From Trichuris trichiura (lineage: Eukaryota > Nematoda > Enoplea > Trichinellida > Trichuridae): a DNA stretch of 64,000 nt. The position numbers and the translations under genes were made by a program. The notes beneath the pieces are model-generated. The model was not told the origin of the DNA and searched no databases. It was given only the letters and a program-made list of their open reading frames with translations. Positions 13,001 to 22,984 of this stretch are shown one piece after another. Location of the stretch: the NCBI GenBank assembly GCA_037903355.1, contig JBAJFE010000004.1:4014001-4078000 (forward strand), in the 5' to 3' direction. The stretch's first letter is position 1. The number at the start of each line of letters is the position of its first letter.

Positions 13001-13740
13001 AGAAAAAGTTAAATAACTGGCCTCGCTTAAGAAAAAGCATATGTCGTCATTGAAAAGGGGTTCAGAGCTTGAGGACTCTCGATCTGAGCTTGACCTGCCG
13101 CGTAAAAGAAGTAACACAACTAAACAGTAACTTCAGATTTCGGAAACCGGCTATCTCACGCCAACTATTCACAAGCAGCTGGCTATACATGCTTGCAGTG
13201 ACCAGATAGAAACCTTTTCTACTTGACCTTTTCGCTTACTAATGAAATGAGCTAATTGAAGGTACCCCTACGAATTGAATTCGCCGTACCTGCACATCAA
13301 AGTTAACATTTTCTTGCGTCTAAAATTCTTTTTAATGTTCTAGCACCTTGTTGGAACCAGTTGCTCTTAGAGCATGTATGCTTTGTAACATAACAGTGCT
13401 TATTTTATTCTTTAAAACTACATTATAAGGTAGCAGTTTGTTCACAAGTCGCTGTTAATGATGCGCAGTTTTTATTCGAAGATTACGGCAGTCAGTTTAC
13501 TTTGAAAATGTAACCCATGCCAAAGCGCACGTAAAGTTCCTTAGTTTTCACATGAGAAACTACTATGAAAGGTACTGTCCTTCCCAAACGTGAAATATGA
13601 TTCAGCTCTCATTATTTGGCGTCGACGCGTGCGGCTGGGTGACCGCGCGATTTTTGCGCAAACTTGCAGTGCAGTTATGTTGTAGTATGACAAATTAATA
13701 TTGTAATGTTTTCTTTCTCATTAGTCGCAGAATGCATTTT
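10091..13740 (+). repeat. Long interspersed repeat 'A', copy 1, with LTR-like direct ends
   Basis: The block 10091-13261 is matched colinearly by 37921-41059; for instance 'aactaatcggtagcccgcat' occurs near both left ends and 'gatgataaacatcatc' near both right ends. In addition about 500 bp at its left end (10140-10660, 'ttggaaccagttgctttta', 'gattacggcagtcagttta') is repeated in the same orientation at 13262-13740, so copy 1 looks like a unit with direct terminal repeats. No protein-coding domain was recognised inside. A foldback MITE sits at 11230-11670. It could be a non-autonomous LTR-type element or a chance tandem of an unknown repeat. Confidence 0.65.
11230..11670. mobile_element. Foldback MITE, copy 2, nested in repeat A
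   Basis: Same family as 469-1070: left half with 'ccaaccttgggccgccttca', right half with 'gcgctgaagacggccaaag', and an inner palindrome around 'ggattggctggtgaagagc' / 'agccaatcctggcgaaggc'. It ends with 'gggaaatttgtaataaaga'. The same element is present at the same internal place in repeat A copy 2 (39050-39470), so it entered repeat A before the two copies separated. Confidence 0.7.
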
Positions 13741-13789
13741 TTTCTGACTAGGATAGGGAATAAATATGGTCGTTTCGAAACACGGGGTG

Positions 13790-14285
13790 TCTTTAACAGG
13801 GTTAGGTAGTTTCATAGTTGCTCTTTTGGTTCACGGGTTTGGCCTGTTTGATGTATCTGTAAATAAACTTTAAAACTCCCTACCAACGAATGCATGAGCA
13901 AATTGTCAGAAAAAAACTGAACAAATTGTATACCTGTTATTGTTCCGTCGTCAGCAGTGGAAGCGAGGTGTTTGTTTGGTAAGGGAGATAAATAGCACAT
14001 ATCAAAAATGGGTGTTTGATTAGTTGGGTAGGGTGCAGCATTAGAATTTATTAATTAGCGGAGCCCATACCTTAGTAACTGCCACCCAGTGTCGTGGTTG
14101 ATGGTGGACTTGCTTTTGATATAAAGCGCCTCCTTTATACATCTTAGGTGAAAAAAGTCCTTCTGGCACATTCTCTTCGGTTGCGGGTCGAGTGCGCACC
14201 GAGAAGCGTGCTTAGTGGTCATCAATACGCGGCTTCCATTGTGCAGTTTTATGGCCATCATTATTAAGCTTCTATAGTATACAAA
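13790..14285 (-). mobile_element. Penelope-like element, 3' fragment
   Basis: Read on the minus strand, 14261-14055 encodes the tail of the Penelope-like protein (HASRCALDPQPKR, ending RYGLR), matching 51885-52077 of the nearly complete copy. It is followed, as in that copy, by a 3' region with 'gctgacgacggaacaa', 'cattcgttggtagggag' and 'tttacagatacatcaaacag' related words. It is 5' truncated and a relic. Confidence 0.8.
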
Positions 14286-14299
14286 GAGATGTTCCGACT

Positions 14300-14836
14300 T
14301 ATATGGGCAGTTTCGAGCGGCAGGAAGACGGAATTATAAAAGAATGCTCTTACTAGAACCTGTACACAGTAGGCGAAAGAAAAGCAAGCAGATTCATGTT
14401 GAATATTACGCCACGGTCATCTCTCGCGCCCTGCACACGTCCATTAGCTGCACAACGACTAGTTGAGCGAGGATATCTTCCTGCTGAGCGTAAATGTGCC
14501 TGTTTTACTTCGCAGACGCTTCACTCAGATGGATACTGTGCGTACTGGTTAAGATAACGTTGCATGCTATACGTGGTGCCGGCTACTCCGCAGTCCAGCG
14601 CATGAACCAATCACCACTCATGAAAATGACCATTCAGAACACACGGCAGAACGGATCGCAGGCTTGACACGGTGACCTTCCCGGCGTAGGGTCGAGTAAG
14701 GGAAGCTTTCTGCTCAGAAGCATTGAGCGCAGAGCACATGATTCACATCGGAGAATAGTTGCCCGCCTTATCAGAATGCGCCATAGTTTTTGCGATATAT
14801 TTGCACCTGCTTTACTATTCAACCAGCGATTAGCGC
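14300..14836. other. Unassigned sequence between transposon relics
   Basis: No gene or known repeat recognised. Upstream parts of the hAT relic that follows may be hidden here in degraded form. Confidence 0.4.
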
Positions 14837-15271
14837 GTGTTGGCATTACGGACAGGGAATTGCGTGTTGCTCACGCGTTTTCCGCAAACGCTTTGTCTGT
14901 ACAGTTGCTTTTCTCCTACGCTCGCTCCAGTTTTGCAAGAGATGTCGCTGCAAGAAGAGCTGCTGGAGTTGCAGTCGAACGTAGAGCTGAAGGCTTGTTT
15001 ATTACAGGGTCATCAGCAGTTTTGGCTGCAGAACAAAGTCCCGGAGTTGCGCCCTGGCGTATGAGATGTGGTAAAAAATTTACTGATTTTTCTTCCCTCA
15101 TCGAGTCTAGTGGAGCGCGCATTTAGTATCGTTACAGACCTAGTGACGAAGAAACGCAGTCAGCTGCAAGTTTTTAGACGCTGCGGTCTGCGTCTGGGAT
15201 TTACCTCGATGGAGCCCAACATCGACAGGCTAGCTCGATCGCATCTGGACGAGCCAAGCAGCTGTCCCTGA
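14837..15271 (+). pseudogene. hAT transposase C-terminal fragment (ZBED5/SCAND3-like)
   Basis: The reading frame carries LQEELLELQSNVELK, FWLQNKVPEL, then NLLIFLPSSSLVERAFS, LVTKKRSQL and GFTSMEPNIDRL. This is the hAT C-terminal dimerisation region of the ZBED5/SCAND3-like branch, in which LVERGFS and TKKRN-L are typical. One in-frame TGA at about 15062 interrupts it between PGV and DVVKNL. The N-terminal BED finger and DDE core are absent, so it is a dead 3' fragment. It differs from the hAT copy at 62167. Confidence 0.85.
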
Positions 15272-15348
15272 ATTCTCGAAAAACAGTTTGCAGAAATAAA
15301 TCTGTACAGCTGTAGTTGACCTTCTAGCGTTGCAATCATTTCAGCCTA

Positions 15349-15800
15349 TCAGTGCGCTGAAATTGGCCAATTAGAATAGCGGACCCAGAGATTCGGAAGC
15401 CTTTTTAGGGGGCCTGAACTGCCTTCCGCTTGAGAAACACTGGTATGCTTCTTCAGTTTTGGAGGTTGAGGCATTGGGTCCGAAGGAGTAATGACTGGAG
15501 AGGAAGGGAGGCGCTGCGCGTTGGAGGTGGGTAGCATAGGATAGTCGTCAGAAGATTGCTGGCTCGCTTCAGGCAGCGTGGCTAAAAGGAATGCTCATTT
15601 TAGCCTATCGGCTGGGACAGTGTCGACTTCACTCAGAGCTTGAGGAGGTGGAACTTGGGCGCACGCTCGATAACGCGGTACGGGCCCCTGTAAAGTGGCT
15701 GCAAAGTAGGTCTGTGGCAGTCGACCTGGGCGGACGCATGTGTAGCTGACGAAGCATTACGTTTTTGCGCGTACCGTTCGGTGTATGATTTGTACTAAGG
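15349..15800 (-). pseudogene. Gypsy/Ty3-type pol C-terminal fragment
   Basis: On the minus strand about 15720-15610 reads LQPLYRGPYRVIERAPKFHL and, after a frame change, DTVPADRLK. This is the end-of-integrase pattern of Gypsy elements (LQPPYxGPYxVL....F.L...G....VS.DRLKPA). Beyond it a Pro/Ser-rich tail runs to 15349. The fragment has no RT, RNase H or integrase core and contains frame changes. Confidence 0.6.
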
Positions 15801-15814
15801 ACACCCACAAACAA

Positions 15815-16015
15815 GGGATCTTTTTAAGACCTGTTGTTTCCAGCATAACAGGTGTTACTTCCAAACTTTGTTTATATTTAAAAACAATAATACAACATCT
15901 ACCGGTAATAGCATTTTCACACCCGGCCAAATAGTTAATAAATCGAAATCCCGATTTGGACAAAACCGTGGATAGATCGAAGTATCGAGAACTCAGCATT
16001 CAAAAAGGTTGCAAC
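15815..16015 (+). mobile_element. Penelope-like element, RT fragment
   Basis: Plus-strand translation gives a PL-RPVVSSI-GVTSKLC-YLK motif matching the PLRPV..SINSVTSKLCSYLK region at about 50588-50650 of the nearly complete copy. It is only about 200 bp long and carries stops. Confidence 0.65.
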
Positions 16016-16164
16016 CCTGATTTCGCCAATAATTCCTGATGACACAGATATAGGATAAGCTAACCACTTTCTTAGAACCGGTCGATAGGGTAAGAGCAGC
16101 AGCTACTTCGGATTAAATATAAACGTGCTATGCATAATTCATCTTCAGTTCCAGGCTTTGGTCA

Positions 16165-16315
16165 GTCTGGCTCACTTGTAAGTAAACTACAAAATTCCCT
16201 ACCAACGAATGAATTAGCATATTAATAAAGAAAGATTCAGAATAATGTAATCCTACATTTCGCAAATGCTCTTGTTCCGTGGTCAGCGACGTATTTGGGA
16301 AAGACTATGTTGAGA
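16165..16315 (-). mobile_element. Penelope-like element, 3' untranslated fragment
   Basis: The complement of this stretch carries 'ccacggaacaagagca' and 'cattcgttggtaggga' followed by 'gtagtttacttacaa', the order found at 52141-52255 in the longer copy. It faces opposite to the RT fragment just upstream. Confidence 0.65.
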
Positions 16316-16490
16316 AGATGTACTTCCGTGGCTGAAACAGTAGATGTCTCGAACGTCCAAACTTGCCACCAGAAACGTGGAAGAATTACACCTCACTGCT
16401 CAACGGGAAGTACAGAACTAACAGTGCAACTGAAGGATGGCAAACCAAGATTCATAAGCTGATGGTTCTGCGTGATTCTTAGCTTTAGAG

Positions 16491-16702
16491 CATAGTTTCT
16501 CAACCTTTCTTACCTCAGGGCTCCCCTAGGCCTTGTCAGGGCCCACCAGGGCCCCCTAATCCTTGTAAGAGCCCACCACTTATTGGGACAATGTTCTGCC
16601 GCATTATCCTCCAGGGTCCCCTCCGGAGCCCCCTAGCTTCCAGGGCTCCCCTAAAATCTCCCAGAGCCCCCGGGGGGGCAGGGCCCACGTTGAGAAACAC
16701 TG
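16491..16702. mobile_element. hAT-type MITE, copy 1, with 8-bp target duplication
   Basis: Terminal inverted repeats CATAGTTTCTCAACC and GTTGAGAAACACTG flank a GC-rich interior ('cctaggccttgtcagggc'). The 8-bp sequence CTTTAGAG stands on both sides (16483-16490 and 16703-16710), which is the target-site duplication length of hAT transposition. No coding capacity. A second copy lies at 37724-37919 in the opposite orientation. Confidence 0.92.
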
Positions 16703-16710
16703 CTTTAGAG

Positions 16711-18350
16711 GTTCATTGAAGTATGAAAAAATGAATAGCAAGAGAATGGACAAACTATCATCAAGTTTGTTAGCTGGGAAAGGTAAATAAAAGCCAATCT
16801 CAATGTCACCCCTAATAAAGGCATTTTTAGATACCAGAAATTGTGAGCAACTACAGTGAGTAAAAAAGTGGCCTCATATGGACCAATTTAGCGCGGACGC
16901 CTGTATAATTTTGCTCAATAGGACGACCGGAAAGAAGAAACTTAAACTAGATACTTGAAAATCGATGCTACCAAAATATGTGGACAAAATCTGTTAACGC
17001 GGTGCTTTTCCTGTGAACATAACTATGACCAGAATTTTCAGCTTTCATGGCCTATGGCAAACTCAGCAAACCAAAAGAAATGAATTAAAACTAAAAACAA
17101 GCTGCAACGTACGATTAGGACGAATCGTGAACACTGAAACAATTGACTGACTAACTACTATTGACGGCTGAACGCGACAACAAGTGGGAGACAAACCATT
17201 AGCAGACAAAGAGCTGAATGAAGGCGGGCGAATGACCACCACCGTTTTGGTGCTGCTTCTATCACATGAACACCGTCCGTTTGAATTCACTACACAGGGT
17301 TAAACTCAACCTGAAAACTTGGACGTCTGAATAGACGAAAGCCAGAATGATTTGAAATTTAGAGACAGCTGGAAAGACTGACGAAGTCAGGATTTCAACC
17401 TTTCCAAATGTTGACATACCGACGTTTCGGTCTACTTACGATTTTAGCCCAAACAAAAATAGCGAAAAAGTTTTCAGCAAGGTCTTAGCGGATCATTCAT
17501 TGATTAAAACTATAAAAACATATTTTAAACAGATAAAATCCAGTTAGCTATTAAGGCAAGGCGGCAAAAAATAGAGAAGTTCCCAGCTGTGCCAAATTGT
17601 TAATCATGTTTACTGATTTGCGTATTGGCTATGTTTCAGCTGAGTACAGAAGTTTATGCTTCCTTACTTGAACAGCGGATAAATGTGGCACCTTTGAAGT
17701 GTACATGCGGACCCGTAAAAGACTTAGATAGTTTTTAATAGGAACACAGTCGTAAGGCGCGCTATTCAGATTAGTTTGCAGTAACAGCTAAGCGAAACCG
17801 TACTAAATAAGTGTAAACGGCAAGCCACTCTGCTTGCTGGCAATGATCAGCAAGAAATGGCAAAGCTAAAGTGGACTTAGGGTAGGGTATCTCACATTAA
17901 ACAGACAGATGGTGGTGATCCATCAGTAAGTTTGCTGAAGCCAGACTGATTAATTCAAAAACAAAGTGAAACATCTCCCATAGGATACAGATAGCATTGT
18001 TCCAAAAGGGACAACTGAAGAGCTTTCAAATTTCCGGTGAGAAAGAGGATCCAACCAGTTCCTTAATTGATGATATTTTTAATTAATTTCGAGTATCTAC
18101 TTAAGAAGTTATGCTATATCCTAGCACATTATGCATTATTTTGCAATGCTTCTATTTACCGCGTAAACAAGAGATGTAACCTCACAATCCGTTAATGGTA
18201 ATTGCACTTGCATGGAGCAAGCGGAGGTGCGGCATTTCGCATTCAGTTCTGCTTTGCGACTGCGGCTTGGTTGCGATGACTCTGCCTCCGCTTCGTAAAT
18301 CACATTGACTTGTGACTGTGCCCGTTCCATCGTAGTAATTTCGACATACT
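16711..18350. other. Gene-free stretch before the inverted duplication
   Basis: Nothing recognisable: short frames only, no family motifs, no RNA gene. It is relatively AT-rich. Confidence 0.4.
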
Positions 18351-18351
18351 T

Positions 18352-19400
18352 GGTTGGTGGAAAAGCGTTTATTCCACTGACCTACTGTCTTTACTCTTCG
18401 GCTGAGAGGGCACTTGTTCAACTTAATCGCAGCGAAAAAAACTTCCATTGAATGTGGGCAATTTCAATTTCACTGCAAGTTAAGTCGGACAGCAGATGTA
18501 CCTCCACAGTGATGGGTATGAATGAATGGTAACTAACTACTCATGTGTTGTTTCCATTTCCGCATTGCCGATTGATTAGTCATAATCTAGGTGTAATAAA
18601 CAAGTGCTCATGTGACCACGGCAGTCACGAGGCAGGTCACCGAAGTTAGCCGTGGCCAAACTGACCAATCATTTTACTTCGACAATTAGGGAAGCACGTG
18701 GCAAACACAATTATGCCACGCCCCGCAGGTATTTACTCAGAGAAAAGGTATATAAAGCGGTCATTGCTGGTGGTGGCGGTCAGTGTGAATACTGCGCTGT
18801 GTCGTCCTCTTGCGTCTCTCTCTCCCTCTCCTTCATAGTTCGGTTTGTCGTGTATTCATCAGGACATCCAATGAATTCTTTTCTAATGAAGCATGGAAGC
18901 CAGCTCAGCAATTACACTATGTACATGACGCTCAACCATTTTCCTTTGCCCATACCTTGGAAACAGAAGCTTATAATCGACGCTATACCTGCGATTCATT
19001 TCAAGAAATGAATCCACCTTGGTGCTCCGAACTCACCGTTTCTGAGAAACAACTCAAGATTTTTTTAGCAGTATACTTGCAATTCAGAAAGCGTCTGGGA
19101 AAAGTTATGGAATGCTCCATTAAAGCGCTTAACGCTCAGATGTTGTTTAAAGTGGCCAAAGTTGCAGTGCTGCTCTGTGTGCGGAAAAATATATGGGACC
19201 TTACGGAGACCTCAGCTAATTACGTTGTTTGATGAAGTTGATTCGCCAGAGCGTACAACATTTCACGCCACGAAGCGGTGATCTTTCCTCATGAACTCTA
19301 TTTGACCTCATTGTTGTAGTGAGCAGTTATGATCACATGATGGTCACATGTTCCTCATAGTGAAGTGTCTTCTCATGTTCACATTATGATCACATGTGAA
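18352..19400 (+). repeat. Left arm of the large inverted duplication, high-identity part
   Basis: The reverse complement of 35165-36345 follows this stretch nearly base for base. Shared blocks include 'ggaaaagcgtttattc', 'gatgggtatgaatgaatgg', 'gagaaaaggtatataaagcg', 'caggacatccaatgaattc' and 'cacgaagcggtgatctttc'. Between 18800 and 19230 there is an exon-like frame (WKPAQQL, SFQEMNPPWCSELTVSEKQL, KRLGKVMECSIKALNAQMLF) also seen in the right arm with substitutions and a one-base frame change. I do not recognise the protein. No ATG clearly starts this frame; an alternative ATG at 18871 opens only 46 codons. Homology to the right-hand copy continues beyond 19400 at lower identity (to about 20280). 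Confidence 0.8.
18660..18790 (+). promoter_or_regulatory. Candidate core promoter of the duplicated family (left arm)
   Basis: In order: a CCAAT box at 18665-18669, a CACGTG E-box at 18695-18700, and TATATAAAG at 18749-18757, followed about 30 bp later by 'gtcagtgtg', a plausible initiation region. The same elements in the same order and spacing occur in the right arm on the minus strand. Function is inferred from motifs and conservation only. Confidence 0.6.
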
Positions 19401-20285
19401 CTGAATTGGATGTCTAGATGACTGGATACAAAAGAGCTCTCTAAAAAAGGTGCACTGTTGTCCCGGTTTTGTTCTCTTCTACCAACAGGAGATGCTCTTT
19501 GCTTAGACGGCTGTTTTTGACGATTTTGCCTGGCCTCAAAGAATCTTTGCGAAAGCAAGCACATTAGTCCGTGCACTTCGATTGTTGAAATTACAATGGA
19601 AAAATTCGCAGCTTCAGCGGTTGACAATGAAGAAATGCGTGTAGGAAAAAAGAAAAGCAGGTGACAGCGGCTTACGCATGGCGTACGTATTGTTCAACGC
19701 ATTTGAGCACAGTTAAGCATCGTTATGGTACGTCATGACAGACACCCAAAAGCTTTCGACTGCGACTGTCTTCTTCACTATCGTGATCGCAGCACCGAAG
19801 CACTGCTGATGCGCATAACATCGTCGGGCACTCCACTTTCAACGCAATAATGCCTTATGTTCGTTAAGAAAGTGACTCTTGTCTCCACGTGGTCTATGTC
19901 TGACGGCAAGAAAGCCAGTCTGCATCATAACCGCAGCAATGCTTTGATTGATGAAGTACATATGTGTATGCTTAAGCGCAGAAGCTTCCCTCGACACTGT
20001 GCAGTTACTGCCTACTATGGGCACATGAGTACGTGTGCTCAGATTGCTTCCGCGGTGTTGCAAGTGTCACTACATTTTGTACGACAGATGAAGACGAAAT
20101 ATACGGTTGTGTTGGAGTTTTGCTTTCCCTTGACAGCGTTTCTTGTTTCACATGTCTGCCCTCAGCATTTCTGTTTCATAGAAACCACTCTGGAAATAGC
20201 AAAAACTATGAGATTGGCCTCGTTATCAACAGTTTGTTGGAGCTAAAATGCTTTACTGTGGAAGACTTACCTCACTGTAAGTGCC
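19400..20285 (+). pseudogene. Unrecognised family member 'D', exon-like segments
   Basis: This plus-strand region aligns with the minus-strand units at 33500-32600 and 27580-27190. Two readings compete. One frame gives VCSDCFRGVASVTTFC, LLSLDSVSCFTCLPS and LKCFTVEDLPHCKCQCGV. The other gives VSLHFVRQMKTKYTV, which stays open in three copies. Small indels between copies shift the frames, so I treat it as probable pseudogene or an exon set whose splicing I cannot resolve. A Cys-rich segment with CxxC spacing is notable. No database family comes to mind. Confidence 0.45.
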
Positions 20286-20965
20286 AATGTGGAGTTGCAG
20301 TTACGCACGCTGGAAATCCCCTTGTGATATCCCGTGCATACTGGAGTTACAGTGCAGTTATACACGCTGGAATTTCCTTTGTGATATCCCGTGCATAATG
20401 GAGTTATAGTGCAGTGACACACGCTGGAATTCCCGTTGTGATATCCCGTGCATAATGGAGTTACAGTGCAGTTATACACGCTGGAATTTCCTTTGTGATA
20501 TCCCGTGCATAATGGAGTTATAATGCAGTGACACACACTGGAATTCCCGTTGTGATATTCCGTGCATACTGGAGTTACAGTGAAGTTATACTCGCTGGAA
20601 TTTCCTTTGTGATATCCCGTGCATAATGGAGTTATAGTGCAGTGACACACGCTGGAATTCCTGTTGTGATATCCCGTGCATACTGGAATTACAGTGCAGT
20701 TATACACGCTGGAATTTCCTTTGTGATATCCCGTGCATAATGGAGTTACAGTGCAGTGACAGACACTGGAATTACACACGCTGGGATTTCCTTTGTGATA
20801 TCCCGTGCATACTGGAGTTACGGTGCAGTTACACACGCTGGAATTACATACGCTGAAATTACCTTTGTGATATTGCATACATACTGCAGTTACACACGAT
20901 GGAATTCCTTTGTGATATCCCGTGCATACTGCAGTTACACACGCTGGAATTACACGCGGAATGAA
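20283..20965 (+). repeat. 57-bp minisatellite derived from a family exon
   Basis: About ten to eleven units of 57 bp (19 codons) carry 'cacgctggaatttcctttg', 'tgatatcccgtgca' and 'taatggagttacagtgcag'. Two unit types alternate ('gttatacacgctggaatttcc' and 'gtgacacacgctggaattccc' types), giving a 114-bp higher-order period. The non-expanded source is visible at about 32570-32630 on the minus strand, where the exon reads AVTRTGIPFVTSQAYCDG. On the plus strand the units read as degenerate copies of that peptide with stops. On the minus strand a 203-codon frame is open through the array. Confidence 0.9.
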
Positions 20966-20969
20966 CTAG

Positions 20970-21420
20970 ATCCAGCAGTGGTTATACCCTTCTTAAGCGG
21001 CATGCTTTCGTGCGATATCCATTTATGTTGGTGAATTGCGTGGTTATACAAGGTATCATTAGTTCTTCTGGAACGGAGTTATCAGACAAGAGTAGAATCA
21101 GTTTTCCTCTGTTTGTCACTGTAACGCCTGGCTTGGGAGATTGCTAAGTGTATTGGATTACGCATTATGGATGTTAAGCCTATCTGGCACTTTCAGCAAG
21201 TACTTGTACCAGTGGAAATGTTATGACAAGGACTATTTACTGTTCGGACTGCTTATGCTGGATTTGCAAGGTTTAGTACTCAGAATGAACTAGTTCCAGC
21301 AGTGATTATATCCGCATTAAGCGGCATACCTTCGTTCGATATCCATTTGTGTTGGGGCGAGGTTGGGTATGAGTTGATGTCCACAATGTAAGATGTGTTC
21401 TCAGCAGGCGTTTTGAGTAT
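20970..21420 (+). pseudogene. Family member 'D', downstream exon-like segment with internal duplication
   Basis: At 21187-21370 the plus strand reads SKYLYQWKCYDKDYLLFGLL and QGLVLRMN, which matches 31240-31060 on the minus strand (KYLYQ, DKGYLLFRLLLLDPQGLVLR, then WLYSPEVTYLRAISVYVG). Part of it ('atgaactagatccagcagtg') is present a first time at 20978-21034 and again at 21284-21350. In-frame stops occur where the other copy is open, so this copy looks dead. Confidence 0.5.
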
Positions 21421-21739
21421 GTACCTCAAATATATGGAAATAGTATGCGGTTTAAAGAGCAAATTTAGGAGGAAAGAGAACAACTGCGCCGGCGGTGAGA
21501 CCGTTTTGAACTTAGGGAGGGCGACAGCTAGGTTAAAGAAAAGCAGGTAAGGTGGGTGTCCAACAAGTTAAGCAAAAGCATGTAAGCTGGGTAAGGTGGG
21601 AGTCCGGTAAGTTAAGAAAAAGCAGGTGTACCGGTCTGCGGGAAGCTGACAATTCAAAAGAAAATGATTACTGTACGTAAAAGAAAAGGTCTCTAAAAGG
21701 AAAGAAAAGGACTGTGTCCCAAACGTATGAGGTGGTAAT

Positions 21740-22897
21740 CATTGGCCCAGTGATGGCGACGCTGATTGCTCAACTGGCGTCAATTTTTACTGGTCAGTTT
21801 ACTGGTTAATGCCAGTTATCCATTAAATCGAAACTGCCTTGCCACAAGTCCAACGCGAAAACTGATCAGTTGCCCGATAAACGCGTTGTGCAGCACTGCG
21901 CCGGCTATGTACAACGAATCGTATTCAGTAGGTTTATTGGACGTCTATTACAACTGTTGCAGGCAAAACACAGATGAATAGATCGTAGAAGCGGATAAAC
22001 ATAGTGCATCCAGTGAATATTAATTGCACTGGCCAAAACGGTCAAGCTTAGAATGGTCTTCATCACTCTCTGGCAGTGCATCATCTCCTGTGTCGTCAAA
22101 CAGGGTAGAAATGGAGCACTTTTGGAAAGAATTCATAACGGTTGACGCCTTTACCTTGCTCCATGCTTTTATTACGAGCTGGCACAGCAAACTGACCTAT
22201 GGTGCTCACATTTATCCGCTGCCTGTGTACCTCTTCTGCCCTTTCGTTATACATTTTTTCCACTGTTCTCGCGTTTAGTCTTTAAAGATCTTATTAATGC
22301 AAACGTTCAGCGGTTGCAAAACTGATGTAAGCACACTGAGGATTACGGCTGTTTCCACTTTATATTCCTTTAAATGTGATTTTATTGTTTTTGCCAAGTG
22401 ACTTCAGAATGAGTCCTACACCAGTATGATTCTGTTGCTGTTATGCCAAGGCCTTTTTCTCCAGATGTTGTCAATCCACAATCTCACACCTTGTTAATCC
22501 ATCCAACCGTTCTCATGAAAGCGGACAAATGCGCCTCCTTTGGCCTTCATTTCCTCTTAAATATCGCCACAGGCTTCAGCTTCATTCCATTAGCTAGGCA
22601 CGATAGCACCGCCGTGAACTAGGTACTTTCGTTGCTAGTGCCTTTCACTACAATAAACTTTGTGCGTTTACTATCCATTGTTCTATTGCAAATCACAGCG
22701 AAAAATATTGACGTTTCATTCATGTTACCGATGCTGCGCAATGGAAACTCATTCTTCTTGTCAGATTTCTGGCATGGCTGGAAACACAATTTCCTGAGAT
22801 AGAGCACAGTTTCATTTCTTCTGTAAAACACCGCTTCGGCTTTTGCTTATTTGGAGATCGCACGCTACGCGTCTTCAAAAAAGATACGTGTAAACTT
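21740..22897 (-). pseudogene. Tigger/pogo-type transposase relic, copy 1
   Basis: Minus-strand 22831-22619 reads FPLRSIGNMNETSIFF then NRTMDSKRTKFIVVKG, the start of a Tigger DDE domain (GNMDETP.FFD.....T.D.KG.K...VK). Further segments equivalent to the plus-strand copy follow to about 21740. Its N-terminal DNA-binding part is missing. It lies head to head with copy 2, which starts about 90 bp away. Confidence 0.8.
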
Positions 22898-22984
22898 TAT
22901 TGCGTGTCGCTCTGTATCGCGCTCTCAGTAGCAACTGAGGCAACCATGTGACTAAGGAAGAATAAGTTTCCTTAACGAAGAAAT

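Noticed and set aside
18352..19400. Interpretation of the arms as solo LTRs because of the TATA box
   Set aside because: They are inverted with respect to each other, lack TG...CA ends that I can place, and homology continues beyond them into the family units.
20283..20965. CRISPR-like array because of regular repeats
   Set aside because: The units are contiguous 57-bp copies without unique spacers, and the sequence is eukaryotic.
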